NCBI RefSeq assembly: GCF_009183415.1
Contig: NZ_WEHU01000001.1
Coordinates: 248,001 to 312,000, forward strand
Length of the DNA: 64,000 bases
Direction of reading: 5' to 3'
Source of the DNA: Bacillus sp. B1-b2
GTDB lineage: Bacteria > Bacillota > Bacilli > Bacillales > Cytobacillaceae
A program made the translations under genes and the position numbers. The first letter of the stretch is position 1, and every line of letters starts with the position of its first letter. A model generated the notes under the pieces. The model was given only the letters and a program-made list of their open reading frames with translations. It was not told the origin of the DNA and did no database searches. Shown piece after piece: positions 8,476 to 18,472 of the stretch.

Positions 8476-8709
8476 TTAATGTATTGTTCTTGCAGAGGAA
8501 TTTGTTTCTGTAGCTTTTTTAGGTGCAAATAGAAGACCTAAGTTTATTAAACCAGCAATTCCTACTAATCCGTAAATAATTCTAGACATAATAGCATCTT
8601 GTCCTCCAAAAATCGATGCTACTAAATCAAACTGGAAGAAGCCGACTAAGCCCCAATTAACTGCACCAATAATAGTTAATACTAAAGCAATTCTTTGTAG
8701 ACCACTCAT
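8476..8709 (-). CDS. DUF378 family small membrane protein
   Basis: 77 residues with two hydrophobic helices. The first, LVLTIIGAVNWGLVGFFQFDLV, carries the family hallmark NWGLVG; the second is IIYGLVGIAGLINLGLLF. A polar tail follows. Same family as Bacillus YuzA; function unknown. GAGGAAAT precedes the ATG. Confidence 0.88.
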   Translation of the reverse strand: MSGLQRIALVLTIIGAVNWGLVGFFQFDLVASIFGGQDAIMSRIIYGLVGIAGLINLGLLFAPKKATETNSSARTIH

Positions 8710-8877
8710 GTTATTTCCTCCTTTATTTATTGATTTGTTATTTTCTATATTCTCTTCCCTTACTCTTATTAAACTTGTAAATATTTCCGTAATAATTGAT
8801 TATAAGATTAGATGAACGTAATACATGGTACTATGTTATATAGATGTTTAACGTATAGCAGAGGAGGATTTGTGATA

Positions 8878-10965
8878 ATGTCATCATTACATTTAATTCA
8901 AAAAGTGAAACAAGGGGACAGAACGATACTACATAAGCATACTTGGTTACAATATTTGTTTCTCACAGCAGAGAAAAACATAAATTTAGAGCAAGTTGAA
9001 TCGATTGCAGGTATGAAAAGTAATCCTGTTTTGTCCTATGTAGAAAAAACACTTCAAATACTAAATTCAAATACAGAGATTAATTTACAAGAAAAAACAA
9101 TTATTGAAGAAGTTCTTATGTGGTGCGAGGTGGCTAAGTGTGGATCTAAATCAAGAAGACGTGAATGGAAGGAAAAAGGATATAATTTAGGGATACACAA
9201 TATAGGATCCGCGCAGATCTATGCAGAGGAAAAAATGAAATTTCCCAATAATCATCGGAATGAGGAGGATGAAGAGTTAATTTTTCTCTTAATATATACG
9301 CATGGCTTAATTGGGCAAGTCATTAGAGGGGAAGTAAGATTTAAACAATTAGAGCCTTTAGCGGAATTCTTGAAGTTTGGTAATGCCGGAAACTCTTTAG
9401 ATATGCATAAACTGTTGCTTGTGCTAAACCAGTGTATCATCGAAGCTGTTTCTCCGGTCATTTGGAGAGATATACAAGAAGAGGTAACCTCTATTATTAA
9501 GCGAATCTTGGAATCAAATCTAAGCGAAGAATATTCCTTGGAAGTGCGATTAAAGAAATTAAGAAAAACATCAATACAAAATGGAGAGAAATTTGAAGAG
9601 CTGTATGCAAAGCTATTTCAAAATAAATCACTAGAAATAAAATTTGATAAATTCTTCAAGAAAACAGATTTATGGTATGTTGAAGCTGCACTTCATGATT
9701 TTTCGCTAGTTGAGTTTATAAAGATCAACTCTTTAATTATTCAAAAAGCTAATTTGTTAACTTTAAAGCAGATTAGTTATGAACCATTTATGAAAGACAT
9801 TTATTATGATTATAAAGGAAACAAAGCAATTAATTTATATAAAAAAAGAATAATAGAAGCATACTTGAAAGAAATGGACCTGAATGATGTACTTCATGGA
9901 AAGCAAGTTTCAAATGAGCATGTAGAATTGCAATTGATTCCAATGGATTCACTAGGAGAAGTAGTTGGCATTAAGTTTCAATATTCTAAAGCAGGAGAAA
10001 AGCTCATTGAATTCTGTCAAGAAGCAGAAAAATCACCTCTATATGAACGATCAATTATCCTTTTATATGACTTCTTTGGCTTTAGAAAAGATAGTTTCGA
10101 TCGATTACAGAATGAAAAAACGTATTTATCTGATATGAATAATGCTGAAAAACACAAAAAGGCAATCGCAGATTATGCGGTTGGGCATACTATGATAGAT
10201 ATAGGCGCTGGTGGTGGTGTTATGTTGGATATATTGTCAGAGCAACATCCTACTGCAAAAGTCATTGGAATTGATATTTCAACAAATGTCATTGAAGAAT
10301 TAGAAAAAAGAAAAGTCCGAGAAAATAAAAATTGGAATGTAAAAAGAGCGGATGCTTTAGAATTAAAGAATGACTTTCATTTAAACAGTGTCGATACCAT
10401 CATTTTTTCTTCCATCCTTCATGAAATGTACTCCTATATTCCTTTTGAAGGAAAGAAATTTAATCCAGATGTTATTAAGCATGCCTTGAGAAGTGCATTC
10501 AACATTTTAAAACCTGGCGGGAGAATCATTATAAGGGATGGAATTATGTCTGAGCCAACGGATCAAATAAGACAAGTGAATTTTACTCAGTCAAAGGGAA
10601 TAGATTTTTTCAAACGATATGTTAATGATTTTAAAGGAAGAAATATAACCTATAAACAATTAAATGATAATTCTTTTTCCATGCGAATAAATGATGCAAT
10701 GGAATTTTTATATACCTATACTTGGGGTGAAGAAGCATATCCTCACGAAGTACAAGAGCAATTCGGTTATTTTACTCCAACTGAGTATAAACAAGTTATC
10801 CATGAAGTTATGGGTGAAAATGGGAGCATAATAATATTTGAGCACTATTTGCAGGAAGGATATGAAGAGCACCTTTCACCCCTCGTTAAGATAATGGATG
10901 ATAAAGGAAATGTTGTCAGCCTTCCAGATAGTACTTGTTTTATTGTAATAGAGAAATATTTGTAA
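8878..10965 (+). CDS. large class I SAM-dependent methyltransferase-domain protein
   Basis: About 695 residues from ATG 8878; AGAGGAGG lies at 8861-8868, so the longer ORF beginning at 8812 is unlikely. The first ~430 residues are alpha-helical and contain no motif that I recognise. The C-terminal Rossmann domain begins near residue 437 with the SAM-binding loop MIDIGAGGGVMLDIL, then IGIDIS (acidic ribose-binding residue), RADALEL, and LKPGGRIIIRDG after motif III. The substrate cannot be inferred: the class contains enzymes for metabolites, lipids, proteins and RNA. The gene is monocistronic; a spore protein gene follows. Confidence 0.75.
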   Translation: MSSLHLIQKVKQGDRTILHKHTWLQYLFLTAEKNINLEQVESIAGMKSNPVLSYVEKTLQILNSNTEINLQEKTIIEEVLMWCEVAKCGSKSRRREWKEKGYNLGIHNIGSAQIYAEEKMKFPNNHRNEEDEELIFLLIYTHGLIGQVIRGEVRFKQLEPLAEFLKFGNAGNSLDMHKLLLVLNQCIIEAVSPVIWRDIQEEVTSIIKRILESNLSEEYSLEVRLKKLRKTSIQNGEKFEELYAKLFQNKSLEIKFDKFFKKTDLWYVEAALHDFSLVEFIKINSLIIQKANLLTLKQISYEPFMKDIYYDYKGNKAINLYKKRIIEAYLKEMDLNDVLHGKQVSNEHVELQLIPMDSLGEVVGIKFQYSKAGEKLIEFCQEAEKSPLYERSIILLYDFFGFRKDSFDRLQNEKTYLSDMNNAEKHKKAIADYAVGHTMIDIGAGGGVMLDILSEQHPTAKVIGIDISTNVIEELEKRKVRENKNWNVKRADALELKNDFHLNSVDTIIFSSILHEMYSYIPFEGKKFNPDVIKHALRSAFNILKPGGRIIIRDGIMSEPTDQIRQVNFTQSKGIDFFKRYVNDFKGRNITYKQLNDNSFSMRINDAMEFLYTYTWGEEAYPHEVQEQFGYFTPTEYKQVIHEVMGENGSIIIFEHYLQEGYEEHLSPLVKIMDDKGNVVSLPDSTCFIVIEKYL

Positions 10966-11124
10966 GAGCATACTCTGTATAATATCACTTTCATCTTAGA
11001 AAAAAAGCAGAATAGAATAATGTAACTTTTGAAATAATGAAGAAGTGAAGTTATTTACATCTTAGACTGAGCATTTAAAGAATTAATTTAAATGTAAAGG
11101 TCTAATGCGAAAGAAGGTGAAAGT

Positions 11125-11304
11125 ATGGATATAAAAAGAGTAAAACAAATATTATCTTCTTCAGCCGAAATTGAAGTGCAATATAATGGTGTTTCAGTAT
11201 GGATAGATGGTATAAAGGAAGAGGATGCTACTGCAATTGTGCACTTAGTTGGTGGCATTGAAGAGCAAACGGAAGTGGATATTGAGAGCTTGAAGGAAGT
11301 GTAG
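11125..11304 (+). CDS. sspH: H-type small acid-soluble spore protein
   Basis: 59 residues. The pattern MDIKRVKQIL, then VQYNGVSVWIDG, then a C-terminal hydrophobic/acidic VDIESLKEV matches the SspH family (for example B. subtilis SspH: N-terminal basic helix, a central V-x-x-x-G-x-x-V-W/M-I block, and a short acidic tail ending in SLQE). These proteins accumulate in forespores. GAAGGTGAAA precedes the ATG, and a hairpin terminator follows within 10 nt. It is the clearest sign in this window that the organism sporulates. No convincing sigma-G promoter could be picked out by eye. Confidence 0.82.
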   Translation: MDIKRVKQILSSSAEIEVQYNGVSVWIDGIKEEDATAIVHLVGGIEEQTEVDIESLKEV

Positions 11305-11311
11305 AGAATAG

Positions 11312-11335
11312 CCCACTATTGAAGTGGGTTTTTCT
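11312..11335 (+). terminator. rho-independent terminator after sspH
   Basis: CCCACT (11312-11317) and AGTGGG (11323-11328) form a stem followed by TTTTTCTT. Confidence 0.85.
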
Positions 11336-11391
11336 TCAAGCACCTTTCTTTGAAAAGAATATTCTATTCTCTTGACTATTAACCAACTTGG

Positions 11392-11793
11392 TTAAAAAAA
11401 AGATATATGTTCCTCATAAACTAAAATTAATTTACCATCATCTTCCACTTCATTAATCTCTATATTTACTTTTGCATCGTACCCACGATTAAAATAACCA
11501 ATGATATATTCTTCCTGCTTTTCTCCTTCTTTATCATAGTAATATAATATTAAATTACTTTCATTTACATCTGGCTCAAAAGTTAATGACATATTTGATT
11601 CAGAAAGGACCTTAGGAAGTTTTATATCATCATCCAGCTGACTATATGTTAAATATAGTCCTTCGATATCATTTGGGGTGTTATTATTGACTGTTATATT
11701 TATTCCTTCTTCTCTAAATCTTAAAAAAAGCAGTATAGTTATGATCCCAAGTATTAAAAAACTACTTCCAATTACTATTTTTTTCTTCATCAT
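11392..11793 (-). CDS. membrane-anchored hypothetical protein
   Basis: 133 residues. An N-terminal signal-anchor or uncleaved signal sequence (basic MMKKK followed by a hydrophobic stretch of ~20 residues) precedes a hydrophilic extracellular-type domain rich in Asp/Glu and Asn. That domain has short beta-like segments (INITVNNNTP, SLTFEP, LILYYYD, KLILVYEEH). No domain family is recognised. Two ATGs lie in tandem after AAAGGAG; the second (11790) has the better spacing. Confidence 0.6.
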   Translation of the reverse strand: MMKKKIVIGSSFLILGIITILLFLRFREEGINITVNNNTPNDIEGLYLTYSQLDDDIKLPKVLSESNMSLTFEPDVNESNLILYYYDKEGEKQEEYIIGYFNRGYDAKVNIEINEVEDDGKLILVYEEHISFF

Positions 11794-11873
11794 TATCTCC
11801 TTTTTATCTCTTAATCTCTTGACACTTGCATAGCATAAAAAATGGTGGAAATGATACTTGAGGAGGAGTCTAG

Positions 11874-12809
11874 TTGAAACCTTTTACAAAATGGGTTAAC
11901 CAGTTGTTCACTCATCATCCAAGAAAAGAAATGATATTAATTATGGGCTCCCAATACGAACCGCAAATATTTGGTCAACCAGTTGAACGGAACCAAACTT
12001 CCTTAATAAGCACTATTGATACTGAAAAATCCTTTCGTCCTTCATGCTCCCCTATTAAAAACACTACTATCATGGGCTACCAATTTTTTGAACCCTATTA
12101 TGAAAAAAAATACAAAGAAATTAATCTCTCAATATCATTGACTCGGACTCCTGAGGAAACAATTTTAAACTACTTTAGTATTTTAAGGGAAGCAGCAAAC
12201 CTCACTCAAGACCAGTTAGGTGGATGTGGAACTGTTGGGAATGGAAGGGTGCCTTATCCAATCGCTTATAACTTTTTTACTAAAGACTATCAAAAAAGAA
12301 TTTCCTATAAAGACTATCTTCAATCGTTTACTGGAATAGGGCATTTAAATTTAATTAAGATGAACCGACTTCCTGATGAAACAGGATTAACTCCCTATTT
12401 CATAGAGTTAGAAACCATTGAAGGTTCATCAAAAGGCATTACTAATTTTGCTTATTATTATGGCTATGTGCAATTGAAGAAAATTCAAAATCTATATAAA
12501 ATTGACCGAATGAAGCTGTACGGAGAGGATTTTTTATGTGCCCCTTATCATCTTTGGCAGCATGATGCAGAGTCTGTCGTCAGTATTATGTATGGAAGTT
12601 GGTGTAAGTTAATAAAAAAACAGCTGCCAACTAAACAAGAAGATTATGTTAAAACTATTGATTATATTGGCATGGATGGAGCCATTTATCGATTTGTATT
12701 TTATCAATTAACAAATGAAACAGATGTACTAATTTCTCAATTTAGACAGGATTCTGAAGGGAATTGGGAATCAATCAGAATTGATCCAAACAATTGTATA
12801 AATAACTAA
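11874..12809 (+). CDS. hypothetical protein, 311 residues
   Basis: A cytoplasmic-looking protein with no signal peptide or membrane helix. The start is TTG at 11874, preceded by GAGGAGG. Notable segments are HHPRKEMILIMGSQYEPQIF near the N-terminus, a central LTQDQLGGCGTVGNGRVPYP with clustered Gly/Cys, and an aromatic-rich C-terminal half. The family is not recognised. It is flanked by unrelated genes on both sides. Confidence 0.6.
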   Translation: MKPFTKWVNQLFTHHPRKEMILIMGSQYEPQIFGQPVERNQTSLISTIDTEKSFRPSCSPIKNTTIMGYQFFEPYYEKKYKEINLSISLTRTPEETILNYFSILREAANLTQDQLGGCGTVGNGRVPYPIAYNFFTKDYQKRISYKDYLQSFTGIGHLNLIKMNRLPDETGLTPYFIELETIEGSSKGITNFAYYYGYVQLKKIQNLYKIDRMKLYGEDFLCAPYHLWQHDAESVVSIMYGSWCKLIKKQLPTKQEDYVKTIDYIGMDGAIYRFVFYQLTNETDVLISQFRQDSEGNWESIRIDPNNCINN

Positions 12810-13089
12810 GCTTGTTAATAGTAGAAGAAGATCTGTAAGTAAATGAGAAGGAGATTTTTACAATTTGCAAAATGGCACTACGTGATTATTTGAAATGCCA
12901 TTTAATTTCAAGTGATCTCTTCGTTCATTTCGGCACAGAATATTATGCTAAATCAACCAAATAGAGATGGAGTTAATTTGGCTAGGAGAAACCGTCTCTT
13001 TGTAGAAGATATTATATCCCCATTTTATATAGGTAAAGAAAATCTAGCAAAAAACTAAAAAGAATAATGTGGAATATTATCCTTTAACA

Positions 13090-14658
13090 TTAAGGAGTAT
13101 CTTCCACATATTCAAAGAATTCTTTTTGCGCCTGATTTTTATATTGACGAGTTGTTAACCCTGTAACCTTCTTAAAGGTTCTACAGAAATAATGTGAATC
13201 ACTGTATCCCACTTGAGTGGCAATTTCATAGGTTTTATTATGTGTTTTCAATAAAAGTTCTTTTGCTTTTTCTATTCTTATGTTGGTTAAATACTCAATT
13301 AACGTAGTGCCTGTTTCTTGGCTAAACAAATGACTTAGATAGGAAGCACTTATATTTACCGCATCAGATACTGTTTGGAGGGAAAGTTGAGAATTATGAT
13401 AGTGACTTTGAATATAGTTAACAGTAAGTTGTATAGTTTGAGTATAAGAAATTGCTTTGTTTTTTCGAATAGAGAGAACAAGTTTTAACATATTTTCCAT
13501 GTAGTTAAGTACGTCTGTGTAATTTCTTACCCAACTTGCTTTATGTTCTAGATGGCTAACTTTCTGAATAATTTCTGGATTATCAGAGATAGATTCCTCA
13601 TCTTTTAAATAATGAGTTACCGTGATAGTGAAATCCATTATAAAATAATAGATGGTCAATTGTGAACGTATATTATCTGAATTTAGGAAGGCTGAATAGT
13701 TACTAGAAAAATGGTTTATATCATCAACTTTTCCTGTTTTGAGAAATTCTAATAATTGCATTCTATTCATTTGTTTGCAGTCAATATGAGATTCCAATGT
13801 CTTATTCATATCCTCTGTCCTATATTTTTGAATAATTTTTGCGTTATTCTTTTCTTCTTCAGCTTCCGTGAAAGAAAGGGAAATTCCTTGGATCCTGCTC
13901 TCTACTCTTCCTATTCCAAAGAGCAGTTCTATATGTTTACTATGTTCATTTAATTCTTTTCTGATTGAGTTTGCTTCTTGCTCAAGCTGTTGCTTGGAGT
14001 TGCCTAACATAATAAAGATAGATTCTCTTATTTTACGACTGAAACGTATACAAGAGTAATTTCTCGGAATCCAGTCAATGGTAGAGTCTAGTGAACATTC
14101 AGAAATGATAATATAGTAATATTCTGATATAAGAGGAATATTTAATTTTGTTGCTTTCTTCATTGCATCAGAAAAACTATATAACCCTTCACATAATTCA
14201 TATAAAAATTGATCCCGATTAGCTTGTTGATTTTGTATTACTTGATATTCTAAATGAAGTAATCGCTGTTCATTTTTCTCCTCTTGGTCAATTTGAGCAG
14301 ATGCTTTTTGAAGAATGGTAAGGAGATCTTGAGAGCTTACTGGCTTTAAGCAATATTCTGACACTTGAATCCGCATAGCTTCTCTTGCATATTCAAATTC
14401 ATCATGTCCACTTAATATGATGATCTTAATGGAGGGGAACTTCTCTCTTAAGATATGGCTTAACTCTAGACCGTTCATGAATGGCATTTGAATATCTGTA
14501 ATGACAATATCTGGGCGATGTTTCTCAATTAAAGGCAATGCTAATTCCCCGTCAGATGCATCTCCACAGTAAATAAAGCCTTCATTTTCCCAGTTAATAC
14601 TTTTTCCAATTCCATCACGAATTGCCATCTCATCATCTACTAAGAATATTTTTCTCAC
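13090..14658 (-). CDS. YesN-type response regulator with AraC DNA-binding domain
   Basis: About 522 residues. REC domain (1-120): acidic pair in LVDDEMAIRD, phosphoacceptor Asp in VITDIQMPFMNG (about residue 55), conserved SGHDEFEYAREAM and CLKPVS (Lys). A ~280-residue linker follows. Two AraC helix-turn-helix motifs end the protein (SLQTVSDAVNISASYLSHLF and KTYEIATQVGYSDSHYFCRTFKKVTGLT). The GTG at 14658 is preferred because the first GTG (14667) lies inside the AGAGGTG ribosome-binding site. It is the last gene of a three-gene minus-strand operon with its kinase. It faces a sugar ABC transporter, which such regulators usually activate. Confidence 0.92.
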   Translation of the reverse strand: MRKIFLVDDEMAIRDGIGKSINWENEGFIYCGDASDGELALPLIEKHRPDIVITDIQMPFMNGLELSHILREKFPSIKIIILSGHDEFEYAREAMRIQVSEYCLKPVSSQDLLTILQKASAQIDQEEKNEQRLLHLEYQVIQNQQANRDQFLYELCEGLYSFSDAMKKATKLNIPLISEYYYIIISECSLDSTIDWIPRNYSCIRFSRKIRESIFIMLGNSKQQLEQEANSIRKELNEHSKHIELLFGIGRVESRIQGISLSFTEAEEEKNNAKIIQKYRTEDMNKTLESHIDCKQMNRMQLLEFLKTGKVDDINHFSSNYSAFLNSDNIRSQLTIYYFIMDFTITVTHYLKDEESISDNPEIIQKVSHLEHKASWVRNYTDVLNYMENMLKLVLSIRKNKAISYTQTIQLTVNYIQSHYHNSQLSLQTVSDAVNISASYLSHLFSQETGTTLIEYLTNIRIEKAKELLLKTHNKTYEIATQVGYSDSHYFCRTFKKVTGLTTRQYKNQAQKEFFEYVEDTP

Positions 14659-14660
14659 GA

Positions 14661-16397
14661 TTAACACCTCTTTGCAGGAATTATTAAGCTAACACGAGTG
14701 CCTGATCCATACCAACTTCTAATACTTAATCCAAATGGTTCCCCATAATGAAGAAGTAGCCGTTGATGAACATTGACTAAACCAAATCCACCTGTGTCTT
14801 TCTCGAATGGAATTCCTAAGTTTAGCTGTTTTCTAATTTCCTCAAGCCGATCCTCATTCATTCCTAATCCATTATCAATAATATCAATACAAATATTTCC
14901 TTCTTGTGTAAAATCACCCTTTATACGAACAAATCCTTTGCCTCTTTTATTCTTAATCCCATGATAAATGGCATTCTCTACAAGTGGTTGTAAGGTTAAC
15001 TTCATAATTTCACAAGACAAAATTTCCCGATTTATGTGATAGCTTACATCTAAAATATCCTGGTAGCGCATTTCTTGAATGAATAGATAATTACGAATAT
15101 GATTAATTTCTTCTTCAATTTTTATAAAATCTTTTCCTTTACTTAAGGAAATTCGAAACAATTGAGATAAAGCTTTGGTTAGTTCAATTACTTTTTTCTC
15201 TTTCTTAGCTTCAGCCATCCAAATAATCGTTTCAAGTGTATTGTATAAAAAATGTGGATTTATCTGGGCTTGTAGTGTCCGAAGTTCGGCAATTTTTAAT
15301 TGCTTCTCCTCATTAACACGATCATTAAGAAGTAGGTTGATTTTTGAAATCATTTTATTAAAACTAGTCGCTAGCTCAGCAATTTCGTCTGTTCCATTAT
15401 TGATTATTTGCACATTAAGATTTCCTTGTGAGGACTCCTTCATCTTTTCCTTTAGTATTCTTAATGGATGAATGAACTTAGAAGTAATAAAAAAGTAAAG
15501 GAGAATGGAAAAAATAACACTTGAACCCACGGTTAATATGATAAGGCTTTTCATATCTTTTGTTTCTTTTCTTACTTCAGCTAGTGATACAACTTGCATC
15601 ACTTTCCATCCGGTTATGGAAGATGTTTGAAAGATTAATAGATTTCCATTTTCTGATAAGTATCCAGAAGACTTGCCTTCAATTTGCTTCCTATTCTTGA
15701 ATGAAGGGATTGGTTGCCACTCTGGTGAAGAAAAGAGGATATTTCCATTTTCTAATTCTATATGATAAGTTCCAGGTATTTTCATAGCAGCATTATGAAG
15801 AATAGATTTAAAAACAGATGTTTTTATCACAATATTTATGAATCCTATGACCTCTTTAGAATCAGTATGAATAATTGCGCTTGTCATAGAAAGTGCAGGT
15901 GTACTATTCTTATAAATAGGTTCTATCCTTGTTATCTGTGGTTGTTCTACGAGTTTTAATCCCTTAAGTTGATTGATGGAAGCATTATCTAACTGATGAA
16001 CACCTCTGTCCTCACTTACTGCTTTCCAATCTAAGCCAATAACTTTAATATTCATCATTGCTTCACTAGATGGATAGTTTTCTTTATATAATTGAATTAA
16101 ACTTAAAATACTTTTCGCTTCATCAGCTGTATTTTCTTTATCGATTAAAAATTGAATAGTACTATCCTTTTTTCCAATCTCTGTAAATTGTTTAATATCC
16201 TGAATGATACTATCTAATTCTTGATTTACTTGATCTACTTGAAGTTGTGATAGTGAGTAGGAATACTCTGAGATAATTCGGTAAGATTTTAGATAAGATA
16301 TCATACCAACTAATATGAGCGGGACAACAGTTAAAGCTATGAATATTAGTAATAGCTTTACTCGTAATCTCGATTGAAGCCATTGTATAAATTTCAT
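14661..16397 (-). CDS. YesM-type sensor histidine kinase
   Basis: 578 residues. Transmembrane helices near 14-36 and 283-303 flank an extracellular sensor region. A HAMP domain follows (about 305-355), with FNKMISKINLLL at its end. The His_kinase domain has the phosphorylated His in QAQINPHFLYNTLETI (about residue 383), as in the LytS/YesM class. The ATPase domain has an N-box in PLVENAIYHGIKNK, DNGLGM and GGFGLVNVHQRL. It partners the downstream response regulator, whose start lies at its stop codon. By context it probably senses a sugar directly or through the ABC binding protein. Confidence 0.93.
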   Translation of the reverse strand: MKFIQWLQSRLRVKLLLIFIALTVVPLILVGMISYLKSYRIISEYSYSLSQLQVDQVNQELDSIIQDIKQFTEIGKKDSTIQFLIDKENTADEAKSILSLIQLYKENYPSSEAMMNIKVIGLDWKAVSEDRGVHQLDNASINQLKGLKLVEQPQITRIEPIYKNSTPALSMTSAIIHTDSKEVIGFINIVIKTSVFKSILHNAAMKIPGTYHIELENGNILFSSPEWQPIPSFKNRKQIEGKSSGYLSENGNLLIFQTSSITGWKVMQVVSLAEVRKETKDMKSLIILTVGSSVIFSILLYFFITSKFIHPLRILKEKMKESSQGNLNVQIINNGTDEIAELATSFNKMISKINLLLNDRVNEEKQLKIAELRTLQAQINPHFLYNTLETIIWMAEAKKEKKVIELTKALSQLFRISLSKGKDFIKIEEEINHIRNYLFIQEMRYQDILDVSYHINREILSCEIMKLTLQPLVENAIYHGIKNKRGKGFVRIKGDFTQEGNICIDIIDNGLGMNEDRLEEIRKQLNLGIPFEKDTGGFGLVNVHQRLLLHYGEPFGLSIRSWYGSGTRVSLIIPAKRC

Positions 16398-16434
16398 CTT
16401 ATCCCCAACCAGTCTATGTATAAATGTGAATCGC

Positions 16435-18135
16435 TCATAAAGTGAACTTTTTCATATTTCTTTCCATATCATGTATACGTTCTACAAGTTTGAAGGAAAA
16501 ATCTGATATTTCTTCAATAGTAGTAAGCTGTTCTTCGCCCATTGCTGCTATACCAACAATTTGCTCCTTATTTATCCGAGAACTTTGTTCAATTTCAGAG
16601 ATGCTATGTCGTACTTTGAGCATTTGGTCAAAAGCTACTTGAATATTTTGTTTCATATTCTCAATTTCTTCCTGTTGTTGATTTCTTAGATGGAGAATTC
16701 TTTGATATTGGTTTTTGATTGAACTAGATTGCTGAGTGGCTTCATAAATTTGTTCTGAATTTTGCTTAAGTTTAGTTTTGGTAGATAAAAAGACATGCTG
16801 TAGATCTAGTATTTGATTTTCTATACCTTCAGAAAGTTGATGTCCTTCATCGGATATCTCTTTTATTCGCAATATTGTTTCTTCTGTTTTATTGGTCATA
16901 GAAGGTTGGGTGACACTGTTATAAAGGGTAAGGCATAATACATTGGATTCCATTAATAATAGTTTCATCCTATTAAAGTTTTCTTTTATTTGTAAAAAAT
17001 CATGATGCTGTTCATTTGGATTACTCCATAATGGGCGAAGATTAGCAAATGTGTGTACTACTTTATCCATAAAATGAATAATTTGATCATTCACTTCTAT
17101 AGATAATTGAGTTGTTTCCTTAGAATGTTTATTAATTTGATTAGATTGTTTTACTATTTCATTATGCATATAAAAAAGTGTTTCTACTGTGGATACAGAT
17201 TGTTGAATGAGTTGATCTTGCTGATGAAGATTAATTGAAATGGTCTGTGTGGCTTCAGCAACTTCTTCGCCTGCGAGCTGATTTTCAAGAATACTTTGGT
17301 GAATATCTTTGGAAGTGATGACAACAAGGTCATTTGTTTTTCTTACACTAATGATGATGTCTTTTAAGTTATCATACATACGATTATACGACCGACATAA
17401 GTCTCCAATTTCATTATTAGTGGTTATAGGGATTACACCAATAGTTAAATCTCCTTCTGCTAATTTATTGGTTTTTTGCCCAAGGTTGCGTATTGGTTTG
17501 ACAAAATTATTAGAAATGAACCAAGCAAATAAAATAGCCATTATAAACAGAATGATAAATGATCCAATATAGATAGTTAAATCTCTTTTTAGATGAGTGG
17601 AAATGGTATTTTTCGAGTCCTCTATCATAATTAAAGTGGATTGCAATAATAGTTGCACTTTTTCATCAATTAAATCGGATAGAATGGTAATATATTCATA
17701 TGTAATGGACCGTTCATCAGCAGATGCAGCTCCTTGGATTTGCTCACCAAGTTGATCAATATATTGGTTGGTGGTATGTAATGTTTCTCTTACTCCAGTT
17801 ATCTCAACTGAAAACTGCTTATTTTCATCATTCGCTTCAATTTTCTCTAGATTGAGATACATATTCTTAAGATGCTCGTATTGTGTTCCATCCTCAAAAG
17901 GAACTTTCCCATAAGCTATTTCTCTGATTTCATCATTAAGTTTTTGTTTTAATACACCGTTAATGGAATTTGTTAGAGTTATAGTTTCTAACATGTCATT
18001 ATATTGCTTTACATATCCCATAAAGAGGTAAATTTGAATAAAATTAATGCTAGCAAGCCATACAAGAATAGCCAAGAAAACAAGTATTAATTTAGTTCGT
18101 AATGAATAATCCTTTATATTTCTAATTCCTTTCAA
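16435..18135 (-). CDS. HAMP-domain coiled-coil membrane protein (MCP-like, no signalling tip seen)
   Basis: 566 residues from TTG 18135, which follows a GGGGGG-type ribosome-binding site; the upstream ATG at 18210 would lie on top of the promoter region. Transmembrane helix 1 is about residues 12-35 and helix 2 about 185-208, with a ~150-residue extracellular helical sensor between. HAMP (about 205-260) contains NFVKPIRNLGQKTNKLAEGDL and EIGDLCRSYNRMYDNL. The remaining ~310 residues are coiled coil with many Gln/Glu/Ser. I do not see the EAARAGEAGRGFAVVA hairpin that binds CheA/CheW, so it may not be a classical chemoreceptor. Only 37 nt separate it from the kinase gene, so it may be an accessory sensor of that system. 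Confidence 0.75.
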   Translation of the reverse strand: MKGIRNIKDYSLRTKLILVFLAILVWLASINFIQIYLFMGYVKQYNDMLETITLTNSINGVLKQKLNDEIREIAYGKVPFEDGTQYEHLKNMYLNLEKIEANDENKQFSVEITGVRETLHTTNQYIDQLGEQIQGAASADERSITYEYITILSDLIDEKVQLLLQSTLIMIEDSKNTISTHLKRDLTIYIGSFIILFIMAILFAWFISNNFVKPIRNLGQKTNKLAEGDLTIGVIPITTNNEIGDLCRSYNRMYDNLKDIIISVRKTNDLVVITSKDIHQSILENQLAGEEVAEATQTISINLHQQDQLIQQSVSTVETLFYMHNEIVKQSNQINKHSKETTQLSIEVNDQIIHFMDKVVHTFANLRPLWSNPNEQHHDFLQIKENFNRMKLLLMESNVLCLTLYNSVTQPSMTNKTEETILRIKEISDEGHQLSEGIENQILDLQHVFLSTKTKLKQNSEQIYEATQQSSSIKNQYQRILHLRNQQQEEIENMKQNIQVAFDQMLKVRHSISEIEQSSRINKEQIVGIAAMGEEQLTTIEEISDFSFKLVERIHDMERNMKKFTL

Positions 18136-18187
18136 TAGAAGTTCCCCCCCTATAATTAAATAATAAAGGTAAGTGTTTGTAAGTGAA

Positions 18188-18201
18188 TGAAAACGCTTTA
18201 A
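18188..18201. promoter_or_regulatory. cre-like site upstream of the HAMP-kinase-regulator operon
   Basis: TGAAAACGCTTTAA, matching the CcpA cre consensus TGWAANCGNTNWCA except for one position. It lies about 50 nt upstream of the TTG start at 18135. An identical 14-mer is found at 18473 before the divergent sugar transporter. Confidence 0.55.
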
Positions 18202-18472
18202 TATGAGCATATAACAATTTTAGGGAAAAAGCTAAGTAAATTTCCAATTTTGCAGGTTTTAACAGCAAGGTTTTATCATCCTGCGTGAATTTATAGAAGA
18301 AAATAAAGTAATATTCTTTGTGAAATAACGAAATTTAGTGTTAATAGTTTGGACGAACATTTGTAAGCAAAATAATACATCTTTTCAAAAAAATAATCCC
18401 ACTTCTTAATTTAATCCCAATTTTAATAAAAATAATGCAATTTTATCTAAAGGTATTCTATTTAATTTGTTT
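18202..18472. other. divergent intergenic promoter region
   Basis: AT-rich spacer between the regulator operon and the sugar ABC operon. It must hold both promoters and any response-regulator binding sites. No unambiguous -35/-10 pair or RNA structure was picked out by eye. Confidence 0.4.
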
